From Capilliphycus robustus (lineage in GTDB: Bacteria; Cyanobacteriota; Cyanobacteriia; Cyanobacteriales; Microcoleaceae): a stretch of 64,000 bases of DNA. Of the stretch, positions 25,006 through 34,600 are shown piece after piece. The notes beneath the pieces are model-generated. The model worked only from the letters and a program-made list of their open reading frames with translations. It made no database searches and had not been told where the DNA came from. Within the stretch, counting starts at the first letter, position 1. Each line of letters begins with the position of its first letter. The position numbers and the translations under genes were made by a program. The DNA lies in assembly GCF_034932365.1 (NCBI RefSeq), contig NZ_JAYGHR010000082.1, positions 12,126 to 76,125 on the forward strand, read 5' to 3'.

Positions 25006-26327
25006 ATGAAACGAGAGCTTACTAAAATCCTCAAATTGCCCGGAGTAATAGTCAAATCCAAGAAAGAAATTGAAAAAACTCTGATTTTAGAGGTGGAAGC
25101 AAGCTCTAAAATAGCTTGCTGTCCAGGTTGCCAGAAAGTTAGCGATCGTCTACACCGTCTTGGTGCGCGTTCCCATGCGCCCGCAGGTGGCGCGGTGAGT
25201 TAGTGCGTTGGGCGGGTTCCCCGACTTGAAGCAACTAACGAACCCTTTAGGGGGTCGCACCGCAAAACCATTGGCATCTAGTTAAAGATTTATCCTGGGG
25301 AGAAACCGAAGTCTTTTTAAGAGTTAATCGACGGCAATTTAAGTGTAGATATTGTTCAAAACCCTTCAGCGAAGAATTAAGTTTTGTCAAGAAAAGACAA
25401 AAGTATACGAAAAGATACGCCCGATTAGTTACAGAAGAAGTTGTTAATAGTAATTTACTGAGTGTAGCTCAGAAGCATAACTTGACCGAAGAAGAAGTAG
25501 AATCAATGATTAATCAAGTGAGTCAAGAGATTTTCCCAATTAATGTGAAGACTTTGAAGAGGCTAGGCATAGACGAGATTACCTTAGTCAAGGGACAAGG
25601 CAGGTTTATTATAGTGTTAGTTGATTTAGATACAGGGAAATTAATTGGATTAATTAAAGAAAGAAAAGCTCAAACCTTGGAAAAATATTTAACATCTTGG
25701 GGAGAAGATATTCTCAAGCAAATAGAAGAAGTAAGTATGGATATGTATAAGATGTATAAAACCATTATAGAAAAGCTTTGTCCACAAGCTGTAATCACTG
25801 TGGATAGGTTTCATGTAACTAAGCTATTACATCAAGAATTGAATTCAGGAAGAATTGAGAAAAAAAAAATTGCTGAGTCTCTGAAAGCCAAAGCAAGGGA
25901 AAAACTATTTACCAATTTGAAAGGCAGTAAGTACATTTTATTAAAAAGAAAAGAGAATTTGAAAGAAGAACAAAAAGAAAAACTCGATACTCTCAAGAAA
26001 GCTTCGGCAATGCTGGCAGTAATGCACGAGCTTAAAGAAGAGTTTACAGCGCTCTTTGACCGGAGTAATAATTTAGGTGAGGGAACTCTTAAGCTAACAG
26101 AATGGATGCTCAAGGCTCAGGCATTTTTTCCAAAATTTGTCCGCACTCTCAAAAAATGGTTTGTCGAAGTTATCGGTTATTTTGAGCAAAAAACTACCAA
26201 TGCTGTTGTCGAAGGGATTAACAATCGATTGAAAGTTTTAAAACGTTGTGGGTTTGGGTTTATAAATTTTGATAATTTCAAGAAAAGAGCTTTATTATTT
26301 TGGCATCTAGGTAATAATTCGGCATAA
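25006..26327 (+). pseudogene. ISL3-family transposase, disrupted
   Basis: The first part (25006 on) carries the zinc-binding CCPGCQKVSDRLH; after an inserted segment of about 105 bp the frame resumes as NHWHLVKDLSWGE, CRYCSKPFSEE, and continues through the DDE region: LVDLDTGKLIG, VSMDMYKMY, ITVDRFHV and the Glu in AVVEGINNRLK. Without the insert the reading frame would be a normal full-length ISL3 transposase. From 25482 on an open frame of 281 codons remains but lacks the zinc finger. Confidence 0.85.
25158..25264. mobile_element. About 105-bp GC-rich mini-insertion inside the transposase gene
   Basis: GC-rich block flanked by CACCG on both sides, with short terminal inverted repeats GGTGCG and CGCACC. 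Its base composition is unlike the AT-rich transposase. It fits no coding function and is a small dispersed repeat or MITE. Confidence 0.65.
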
Positions 26328-26361
26328 TAAGTACCGAAGAACCCTTTCTTATAAAAATAAA

Positions 26362-26481
26362 CTTTATCGGGTGACGTTTGACGTTCAACAATTCGATGAA
26401 ACTCCCTCATTACGGTTAATGAGTTTTGGCGATCCTTTGTTTGAGGAGATATTAACAATGGCGGTTCAATGGGGAAGTTGA
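26362..26481 (+). pseudogene. Fragment resembling a helicase C-terminal region
   Basis: Open frame without start just beyond the IS: RVTFDVQQFDETPSLRLMSFGDPLFEEIL. The pattern MSFGDPLFEE(I/L)L is seen near the C-terminus of some SNF2/DEAD helicases. Short and uncertain; it may be what the IS inserted into. Confidence 0.3.
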
Positions 26482-26698
26482 GAAGTATTCTACGCAAAAT
26501 CAATGTCTGAATAGTTTTTATTCTCAAATTTCAGTACATCCGTATCGTGTATCATTGATTTTTCCTCTCGCAAATAAATCAAAGTTGTTCTAGATTCATC
26601 TCTGAACTTACCGCCGATTTTATGAAAACCGATTATTACCTTGATTCAAGCAAAGCAAGTCGGGCGAGAATAATACCCGATAATTTGACAACATAATC

Positions 26699-28249
26699 TT
26701 ACAGTTTCCACCAGGGAAATAACTTCAGAAATTCCCGTGATACTTTCTGATAAACTCGTAAGGAAGGAGTTTTAATATGAGCAACGCCTTCTAACCCCGG
26801 TTGCAATTGTTGATCATCATTATCAATCGTAATTCTGATTTGCAGTACCGAATTTTGTCCAGATGGATCTGACTGAATCACAGGTTGAATATCCTCAATT
26901 TTAGCTTGATATTGATGAACTGTTGCTTGGCGAGGTTTAAAAATAACGGGTAAATTTTGATGAATTAAATCAATTTCCTCCTGTTGAATTTCCACCAATC
27001 CTGTTAAACGAGATAAATTAACAATAGTTAAAACTTCTTTTCCAGCTTCTAAAGTTCGGTTCTGGATTAAATCTAAATCAGGAGTTGTAATGGTTCCCAA
27101 TACAGTTGATTCAATTCTTAATTTTCCCTCCTGTCCTTCCAAACGCTTCAACTCCCCTTCCTGTTGAGATAATAAATATATTTTATCTGCAATTTCTGTT
27201 AACACCGCTTCTACTTCCCGTTGAGTCGATATTCGTTCAACTATTTTTTGTTCCACTAAACTCACCGCTTCTTCTAACTGTTTCTCTAACCCTTCAATTA
27301 TTTCATTCACTCCCTCTGTTTTTGCACCGATTTGTTGTTGACGTTGATTAATTAACTGTTCTGTTTTCCAAATTTGATTCTGTTTTTGAGCAATTTTCTG
27401 TTGATGAGTTTCCAGAGAATTTTCTTGCTGTTCAATTTGGTTCGTTAATTCGGAAACTTTAATTTGCCAATTAATTAAATCTTGAGAAGCTGCTCCCATA
27501 ATTCCATCTAAGACTAACCCTTCTCGCTTTTCTAAAGCCAACTCAGCAATTTCTAACTGCTGTTTCAATCTTTCAATACTCTTTTCAATTCCTACCCTTT
27601 CATTTTCTAAACCCGCTTTTTCATTTTCCAGTCCTTTAATTTCGTTTTCTATTCCTTTAATTTCGCTTTCTATTCCCGCTTGTTCCTGTTGAATGGCTCG
27701 AATTCTTGCAACTCCTGATGAAAGTTTAGCTTGATTGACTTCCTCCTGTTTACGGTTTCTTTGTTCCACAGCAATTCCTTCTAAGGTTTGGGAAACTTCT
27801 AAGCGAGTTTGTGCTATAATTAACTTCTGTTCTGCTCCATTAACTGCCGTTTTTGCTTCACTGATTTTTTGTTCGGTTGCTGCTTTTTGATTCTCTAAAC
27901 TGGAACTGGAAACAGTGGCTAAAAGATCTCCCGGTTTAACCGTTTGGTTAGAACGAACATACAGAGTTAATGTTCCCGCTTCTGGCATGGTAACAGATTG
28001 ACGTTCTCCAACAGTTGATGTAATTATAGTAGAACCACTAATTGAATGATTAACAGGAATCATCCCAATTCCACCGAGTCCTAATAAAACTACTCCCCAA
28101 GTGATCCATTGGCTGGGAAAGGTAGAGGGCTGTGGGGTTTGTTCAACGGGAGGTTGAACGGGTTTATCTTGGGGTTTGGGTTGTTCGGGAACCGTTGGGG
28201 GAACAACTTTTAAACGGGGTTGGGAGGAGTTTTTCGGGGTAGAATTCAT
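26699..28249 (-). CDS. HlyD-family membrane-fusion/adaptor protein
   Basis: 516 residues: Pro-rich N-terminus, one membrane helix (about 48-66), a biotinyl-lipoyl-like half (GTLTLYVRSNQTVKPGDLLATV), a very long coiled coil (about 120-370, with repeated IENEIKGLENEKAGLENE), then the second lipoyl half and beta-barrel (IESTVLGTITTPDLD, LQPGLEGVAHIKT). It would link an inner-membrane exporter to the outer membrane as in type I secretion. It starts 24 bp after the peptidase gene and forms an operon with it. No ABC transporter is in the window. Confidence 0.9.
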   Translation of the reverse strand: MNSTPKNSSQPRLKVVPPTVPEQPKPQDKPVQPPVEQTPQPSTFPSQWITWGVVLLGLGGIGMIPVNHSISGSTIITSTVGERQSVTMPEAGTLTLYVRSNQTVKPGDLLATVSSSSLENQKAATEQKISEAKTAVNGAEQKLIIAQTRLEVSQTLEGIAVEQRNRKQEEVNQAKLSSGVARIRAIQQEQAGIESEIKGIENEIKGLENEKAGLENERVGIEKSIERLKQQLEIAELALEKREGLVLDGIMGAASQDLINWQIKVSELTNQIEQQENSLETHQQKIAQKQNQIWKTEQLINQRQQQIGAKTEGVNEIIEGLEKQLEEAVSLVEQKIVERISTQREVEAVLTEIADKIYLLSQQEGELKRLEGQEGKLRIESTVLGTITTPDLDLIQNRTLEAGKEVLTIVNLSRLTGLVEIQQEEIDLIHQNLPVIFKPRQATVHQYQAKIEDIQPVIQSDPSGQNSVLQIRITIDNDDQQLQPGLEGVAHIKTPSLRVYQKVSREFLKLFPWWKL

Positions 28250-28273
28250 GGAAGTTTAACCAATAAACAACAA

Positions 28274-29785
28274 TTAAGATTGGGGTGAGGGTAAAATAGC
28301 GTAAATTACCCAAATCAGTAGTAAAATTAAACTGAGGGTGGGAATATGGGTCAATGACCAATCGGTAATTCTCAAAAATAAAAAGCCAAAAACAAAGTAA
28401 ATGTAAGCTAAACTCAAGGGTGCATAACAGGCTAAAATGAGTGTATCCTGTTGATTTTCTAGATTGGCTTTTCCGGTGAATAAGTTTTGGTATAATTTGA
28501 AAGAGCGACTTCTAAGGTTATTAATTCCGGTTATTGCAGAAGCCAGATAATAGCCATCAAAACGCGCTAAAGGGTTGAGGTTTAAAGCGACGGTAAATAA
28601 AGCTGCTGTCATTAACAGATAACTGGTTAAATGTAGCCAACTGCTGGGGTTTGACCAATTCCACAACAACAATGCGATCGCTGCAATGGTAAACTGTACT
28701 AAGACCCCGGCTGCTATTACCAAAACCCGTTGACGGCGTTTGACTAAACAGTAACTATCTGTGGTATTAGTATAAGCGGCAGGCATGAACATCATAATTA
28801 ACAACCCAATTTCGGGTACAATACCGCCATATTGTTTGAGGGTGAAAGCGTGTCCAAGTTCGTGAAGGGTAACAACTCCCATTGCTAACAGTCCAAAAGG
28901 AACCAATAGGGAACCCCCCGCATTACTTAACAGTTGTTGTCCCGTGTAGAGAATTTCATTTTTTTGAGAATAGCCAATAGTGGCGGAAGTTATGATAAAT
29001 ATTGTGAGTAGAAACCCAACAGGTTGAGTCCATATCCATCGCAGTTTATCGATATGTTGGCTTAACCATTTGTCGGGGTTAAACAGGGGAATACGAAAGA
29101 ATAATAACTGCATGGGGTTGAACTTGCGTTTGGGAGGTTTTGGGGGTGTAGTTCCCTCCAACATTGCAGTTACCGTGAGTTTTTGCAGTAGGAGTTTAAT
29201 GTGAGTTTGAGAAACACAAAATTTCGCAGCGACAACAGAAAGGGATTGATATTTGAGTTGGTCTATAATGGTTTTATCTTGTTGTCCAACTTGCAGAAAT
29301 TTAACATCTTCAGGGTTGCGAAGTATCCAATATCCTTCAGGATGTTCTATCCAGTGAACGCAGTCTTTGAGTTTGAGTAAGATTTTTTCTTCATTCTCCC
29401 CCTTTTTTAAGGGGGGTTGGGGGGGATATTCTTTTTCATTTACCTCCTTTTTTAAAGTTGAGTTATTGGGATATTCTTCCTCATTTTCCCAAGCTAAGAT
29501 TTGCTGTTCAATGAGTTTTTGTAAAAGATTGAAGACAAAATCTTCAGGGAGATGAGTAATTTGATTTTGACAAGCTTTTTGAACCTGTGCAATTGTAAAG
29601 TTTCCGGTAAAATACCGCAGTACAAAACCTTCTTCGGGGGTAAATTGATGAGAAATAGAATAAGATTTAGATTTGAGTAGAACCGAGAGAGAGGCTTTCG
29701 GTTGGGTCAATTTCCAATAAGGCGTTAAGTCAGGTAATATCCAGTCAGAATCATCGGACTGAACCCTTTGGCTGTTTGATTTCAT
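28274..29785 (-). CDS. M50-type membrane metallopeptidase-like export protein
   Basis: 503 residues: an N-terminal PqqD/winged-helix-like soluble part (about 1-215), then a membrane domain with the zinc motif HELGH (308-312) in LHELGHAFTLKQYGG, and the paired motif NLNPLARFDGYY as the Asp-bearing third ligand. This is the putative peptide zinc metalloprotease family that partners HlyD adaptors in bacteriocin-like export. Residues 103-135 consist of two copies of a repeat-derived segment (PPQPPLKKGENEEK). CCGTA inverted repeats lie upstream. Confidence 0.85.
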   Translation of the reverse strand: MKSNSQRVQSDDSDWILPDLTPYWKLTQPKASLSVLLKSKSYSISHQFTPEEGFVLRYFTGNFTIAQVQKACQNQITHLPEDFVFNLLQKLIEQQILAWENEEEYPNNSTLKKEVNEKEYPPQPPLKKGENEEKILLKLKDCVHWIEHPEGYWILRNPEDVKFLQVGQQDKTIIDQLKYQSLSVVAAKFCVSQTHIKLLLQKLTVTAMLEGTTPPKPPKRKFNPMQLLFFRIPLFNPDKWLSQHIDKLRWIWTQPVGFLLTIFIITSATIGYSQKNEILYTGQQLLSNAGGSLLVPFGLLAMGVVTLHELGHAFTLKQYGGIVPEIGLLIMMFMPAAYTNTTDSYCLVKRRQRVLVIAAGVLVQFTIAAIALLLWNWSNPSSWLHLTSYLLMTAALFTVALNLNPLARFDGYYLASAITGINNLRSRSFKLYQNLFTGKANLENQQDTLILACYAPLSLAYIYFVFGFLFLRITDWSLTHIPTLSLILLLIWVIYAILPSPQS

Positions 29786-29842
29786 GGTTGATGAGTAGAT
29801 GCCTTATGTTTATTTTATTCGGAAGTCTAGGGATTAATCAAT

Positions 29843-29898
29843 CCGTAATATTAACGATTTTTTCAACTCAATAATTTTCGGTTTCCGTAAAAATACGG
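29843..29898. promoter_or_regulatory. CCGTA inverted-repeat motifs upstream of the M50 gene
   Basis: CCGTAAAAATACGG (29885-29898) is a perfect 5-bp-arm inverted repeat with a 4-base spacer; CCGTAATATTAACG (29843-29856) is a weaker version. The same motif occurs three times upstream of the giant toxin-like gene (40053-40139). Candidate operator of a regulator not identified here. Confidence 0.5.
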
Positions 29899-29978
29899 AG
29901 GTTTTAGGGTTTATAGCTTTGGGAAAAAAATATGTAATCTTGGCCTAAGCAATACGCCCCTACGTTTATTTTCAGCGT

Positions 29979-31058
29979 TTATCTTTGGATGCCCAATATT
30001 TTCAATAACTCCAACATGGTCTGTTCAATTGTGGACAGGAGTTGAAAATTCTGAGGAGTCAAACTCAAACCTTCAAGCCAGGGTTGACAGAGTTGACTGA
30101 AGTTTTCCAGATGAGAACAAATCAGATGGGGAGCTAGTTCGCGACTACTTTCTGTCAAGATTTGAGGCGTAGCTTCTACTAAGTCCAGTAATTTGACAGC
30201 ATGGGTTGATTCCCAAGTTAAATTTTTCAGGTCGTCCCAATTCATACTTGGATTGATTCCTTCATCTTTACCCTGTCGGACTAGAGTCAAGCAACGCTGA
30301 TAGATGAACTGGACAAGAGCAAAAGTATCGTTGGACTGGAGTTGACCCACGGTACTCAGATTAATCGGGGCAACTTTCGTCAGAGGAGTGCTGAAACTGT
30401 GCCAACGTAAGGCATCCATTCCGATAGCTTTGATCAATTCCTTGGGGGGAAGGTCAGAGATGGGATGGATTTGCTGGGTGGGTTTATGGAAGGCGTAGAG
30501 TTTGAGGGGTTGAACGATGATGAATTGAAATTGCTCTTTGGTGTAGCCCAAGCATTGCATGGCTGCGGTGAGTTGGATGTCGTAACCGGTGTAAGTAGTG
30601 GGACGGATGAGGATGATTTTGTCATAGCCTTGTTGGAATATTTGATGGTAGCGGGCGATGTCTTCTAGAAGTTGGGTGTATTCGCCGTCGCGGTGTTGGA
30701 GAACGCGATCGCAGTCGTCGCCAAAGTCGGCGGTTTTGATAAACCAGTCTTTGGGTTCGTCTTTGAGGGAGGTTTGTTCAATGTCCGGGGGTAAGTCGGC
30801 GGCTAGTTGACGGGAAAGGGAGGCTTTGTAAACTTGCTTGCTGGTTTGAATTGAGTTAAAAAAGAGTTCAATATCAGGTAAAGTTTCTTGATTATTTGCA
30901 CTTTCTGTGCTAACCGAATTGTGGCATTTTTCTAGGATATTTTTAACAGTCGTTGTCAGGGAGCAACGAATATAAGCTGAGGAAGGAATAGCTTCTAAAG
31001 GATATTCGGGAATGCTCAACCAAGTTTTAGCCGATTTTTGGGATAATGTCATCATCAT
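29979..31058 (-). CDS. Arginyl-tRNA-synthetase-derived protein lacking the catalytic motifs
   Basis: 359 residues. Residues 104-260 follow the second half of bacterial ArgRS in order: FIKTADFGDDCDRVL (ArgRS: F-x-S/T-x-x-FGDDKDRV), GEYTQLLEDIARYH, GYDKIILIRPTTYTGYD (where ArgRS has GADHHGY), MQCLGYTKEQ, and GMDALRWHSF. A DALR-like helical anticodon domain fills 245-335. The HIGH part is absent and the KMSKR loop is replaced (KPTQQIHPI, about 192-200), so aminoacylation is not expected. Found between immunity and export genes of a toxin locus; role unknown. Related DALR-domain proteins exist in cyanobacteria. Confidence 0.78.
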   Translation of the reverse strand: MMMTLSQKSAKTWLSIPEYPLEAIPSSAYIRCSLTTTVKNILEKCHNSVSTESANNQETLPDIELFFNSIQTSKQVYKASLSRQLAADLPPDIEQTSLKDEPKDWFIKTADFGDDCDRVLQHRDGEYTQLLEDIARYHQIFQQGYDKIILIRPTTYTGYDIQLTAAMQCLGYTKEQFQFIIVQPLKLYAFHKPTQQIHPISDLPPKELIKAIGMDALRWHSFSTPLTKVAPINLSTVGQLQSNDTFALVQFIYQRCLTLVRQGKDEGINPSMNWDDLKNLTWESTHAVKLLDLVEATPQILTESSRELAPHLICSHLENFSQLCQPWLEGLSLTPQNFQLLSTIEQTMLELLKILGIQR

Positions 31059-31190
31059 TTCACTCTTTAACTAGGGATGGTATTTGATGCCTTAGTTTCT
31101 TAACTGATTACGAAATCAGTGCTAAGGATTGTTTGGCTAATTGTTCGATAACTATCGACTGACAAAGAACTTCAATAAGAGGCAATCGCG

Positions 31191-31571
31191 TTATGTAAGT
31201 TTTTGCTTCTTATACCCACCAGAATTGGGCAACAGTTCTTCATAATTACATGATGCAACGACTTCAAATCCAGATGACCAAGAGTATTCAAGGATTTTAG
31301 ATACTAAGTTAATCTGATTTTCTTGAGTTTGTTCAGGAAAAGGATCGACTTCGATATAGTAAGGAAAGTATAAAAATCGATTGGTAGCTTCCTTACATAA
31401 TTTTTGCTCAAATCTTTCATTGTCTCTTAGCTCAATTTCTACGCTTTCTAAAGCAATAACATTTCCGATTGACTTTGTGTTTAATAGGTTTTCCAATCCC
31501 TTTATAATGTCACTTTTCTTCAACTCAGTGTTTAGAAAAATCTGGCAATAGAGGCTTTCACAAGTATTCAT
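31191..31571 (-). CDS. Probable immunity protein of the adjacent toxin
   Basis: 126 residues, soluble, no signal. NRFLYFPYYIEVDPFP, VSKILEYSWSSG and FEVVASCNYEELLP recall small immunity proteins found after polymorphic-toxin genes. It starts 113 bp after the stop of the 2730-residue protein whose tip is a nucleotidyltransferase toxin-like domain, which is where the immunity gene is expected. It would bind and block that domain in the cytosol. The assignment is mainly from position and size. Confidence 0.6.
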   Translation of the reverse strand: MNTCESLYCQIFLNTELKKSDIIKGLENLLNTKSIGNVIALESVEIELRDNERFEQKLCKEATNRFLYFPYYIEVDPFPEQTQENQINLVSKILEYSWSSGFEVVASCNYEELLPNSGGYKKQKLT

Positions 31572-31683
31572 TTTGGTTTGATCTCCAAATTTTTATGTCT
31601 TGATTTTTTGCAAGCTGTTTTGAATGTCAAACACTTAAGACAGCTTGCATTTTCAGAAACTAATGATAAAGATTGGAATGACT

Positions 31684-34600
31684 TTATTCAAGAGCAATCC
31701 AAGGTCCATCATCAAAATTACCACCTATTTTAATCACAGAAAGATCGACTTTCATGCCTAGTTCTTGTTCCAGTTCATTTCGTAACTGTCGAAGACCTGC
31801 TTTCCCAGCAGCAATTTTTCCTTTTGTGAAGGCATACTCCTTGCTTTTTTCGTTTGCAGAACCGGGATTAGGAGTCTTAAATCGCTCTTCAACAAATTGA
31901 TTGTATTGCTCAGGTGACATCCGTACAGCAATATCAATATCTGAGTCTGGAGTCGCGGTACCAGCAGCACGACTTCCATGAATTCGGATATCATCACTTA
32001 GATAACTTGCTTTCTGCCGAAGTTTAGCCGATATGGAGCTATATTGTGCTTGTGTTAAGCCTTGTGGAACCTTCCTGACAGGCCCAGGAAGCATCAGAGG
32101 CGGGTCTTCTTCTTTCTTATCTTCTTTCGCAATTTGCTCAGAAGTATCATCAATTTTCTTGGCAATCTGTTTGCTGATATCATCCAAAGAATCTCCAGCA
32201 TTGGTCGCGTCATCACTGAACTTTCTGATTAAATCACCGACACCAGCTAAAGCAGGTCTGACTCCAGGCATTAGATCGAGAATCCATCCAGCAGCTTCGT
32301 CCATTGTACTGTCGAACTTACCCCAGATTTCACCAATACCCTCAACAACATCAAGCAGGATTTCTTTCCACTTGGCTTCCTTGAATACTTTAGCAATTTG
32401 TTTGGTAACTTCTGGCCCTAACTGCTTGAGTAGAGCCCCGATCGGCCCCTTAAGTGCTATCTTGGCAACACCTTTGATAGCATCACCAACACCTGGGAAC
32501 CAACCTGCTAAAGAGCCAAGTAACTCTATATAAGTTTCTGGGTCCCGTTTCCCATCAATGACAATTTTCCAAAGGGCCGCCAGCGTGTCTATGGCATCAA
32601 TAACTGGCCCAACAGGAGTCATTCCCAGAACGACTTTAATAACTTCTATGCCAACCTGACCTCCTGGGGAATTGATCAGAGAGAGAATTGTATCTAAAAG
32701 CTTCTTGCCGTCATTTGCTAGTTTGTTAAGCCAATTGTCAACATCAACTTTAAGCTCAACAGCTTTTTGAACAATTCTCTCCTCTACAGCCCTCGTAGTT
32801 GCTGCAATTTGCTGGTCAATTCCATTAATCTTGTTGTAAAGATTACCTGTTTGATCTCCCAAAAGAGCAGACACGATATCAGCCACAGTTTTCTGAGCGC
32901 GAGGCTTGACATAATCAACTGTTCCCTTAAAGTAATTAGCGATCGCACCCACACCATTCTTAACCAAGTTTGCTAAGTTATCGGCTTGGGGAACAACTAG
33001 ATTGTCGTAGAAATTCCAACCCCCAATACCAACATTGCGAAGACCGCCAAGGTTTTTAATCGCTTCAGTCTTTAACCAATCAATCCCATTATTGATATTT
33101 GCGACTTGAGCGTCTATTTTACCTTTTAATTCCCGTGCTAACCCTTCAATTGCACTATTGATTTCGCCTCCAGTTCTGTAGGCATTCTTCAGAGCTTCAA
33201 CAAACCAAGAAACTGCATTCTTAATTTCATTACGAGCTGAGTTAACTTTGCCTTTGATCAAACTCAGCGCACCATTAAATGCTCCTTTTGCGGTATCCTT
33301 GGCAATACGAAGAGCATCTCCAATGCCCCATACGTTGTACACCCAAGACGGAATTTGATCGAAAATTCCATTGACTAAGTTATCAAAAACGTTAGTTTCA
33401 CCCGGTGAATCCAGCCAGCGGAAGGCATCATTTCGGACTCCATCTAGGGCAGTATAAACCTTGTTCCGTTGCTCAGCATTCATCCGAGCAAGCAGATCGT
33501 TTAGCTCCTGCTGATACTGCCGTTTCTCAGCTTCTAAATCCCGAATTTGAGCATTAGCTTTTCCTCGTTCAGCACTCTCAAATTGATTCAGAGCAGTGTT
33601 ATATATCTGTTTAATTCGCGGGTCAGCGAACGCCACACCCGGAGAAGTATTACCACCGCCGCTACCGCCACCATTGGAAGTACCACCAACTTTCCAACCC
33701 GGAGGAGGCCCAATTTCCATCTGAGACAGCTTGTGCTGGAACTTAACAACTAGCTCGTAGTCAGTCGTCACACCTTTGGGACTATTGACTCGCAGCATAT
33801 AAGTACCGGGAATCAAATCAGCAATAATTTGCTCATCGGTAATTCCCTCCCGCATCGAATAGGCAATAGGTTCATTCCGCACATCGTACAGAACCAAATC
33901 TGCATCAGCCAAAAGCTTTCTCAGTTCAGCCGTAATCCGACCACCGCGAGACAGAGTAAACCGATAGTAATCATCCGGCACCAAATTTCCAACAGTTTCA
34001 CCCGTCAAAGATGTCTCAAACGGATCGACAGGCCCAAACTCAGGCATAGGCTTGGCAAGATACCAATCCAATCCTCCCTTACCTTGTTGCCGCGCAATTT
34101 CCGCTTGCCGCCGCAGTTCCGCCAACCGCGCCTGCTCCCGTTCGTACTCTTCCCGTTCCCGACGGCGGCGTTCTTGTTCCGCTGCTAGTCTCCGAGCCTG
34201 TTCCTCTAGCGCCCGTTGATTGGCTTCTGCTTCTTGCCGACGGCGTTGCTCATCTTGCCGCAGTCGTTCTTGTTCAGCCTGATCGTTCCTGAGTCGGTCT
34301 TCTTGTTGCTGGCGATCCCGTGCTTCTTGTTCCTGCCGCTCCCGTAATTCTTGTTCGCGACGCTGCCGTTCTGCTTCTTGCTGTTGCTCGTAATTAGGGC
34401 GGTGAACTGGAAGTTTAATTACTTTTCCGGCTTGAATATAATCTGGATTGGGAATGCCATTGTGGTTAGCAATCCACCAGTAATTATTAGCAGAGCCACT
34501 GCCCATTCTCCATTCGGCAAGCTCGCTGAGAGTATCACCCCAAACAATTAGATAATCCTCCCAATCGTAATATTGACCGTTTGGTGCCCGTTCCGCGTGC

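Larger units (their letters stand above)
24951..26343 (+). mobile_element. ISL3-family insertion sequence
   Basis: Bounded by near-perfect 22-bp inverted repeats starting GGTTCTTCGGTACTT (24951-24972 and complement 26322-26343, one difference). Contains a single transposase gene of ISL3 type. No clear target duplication is seen at the ends. The transposase is split by a further insertion, so this copy is dead. Confidence 0.82.
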
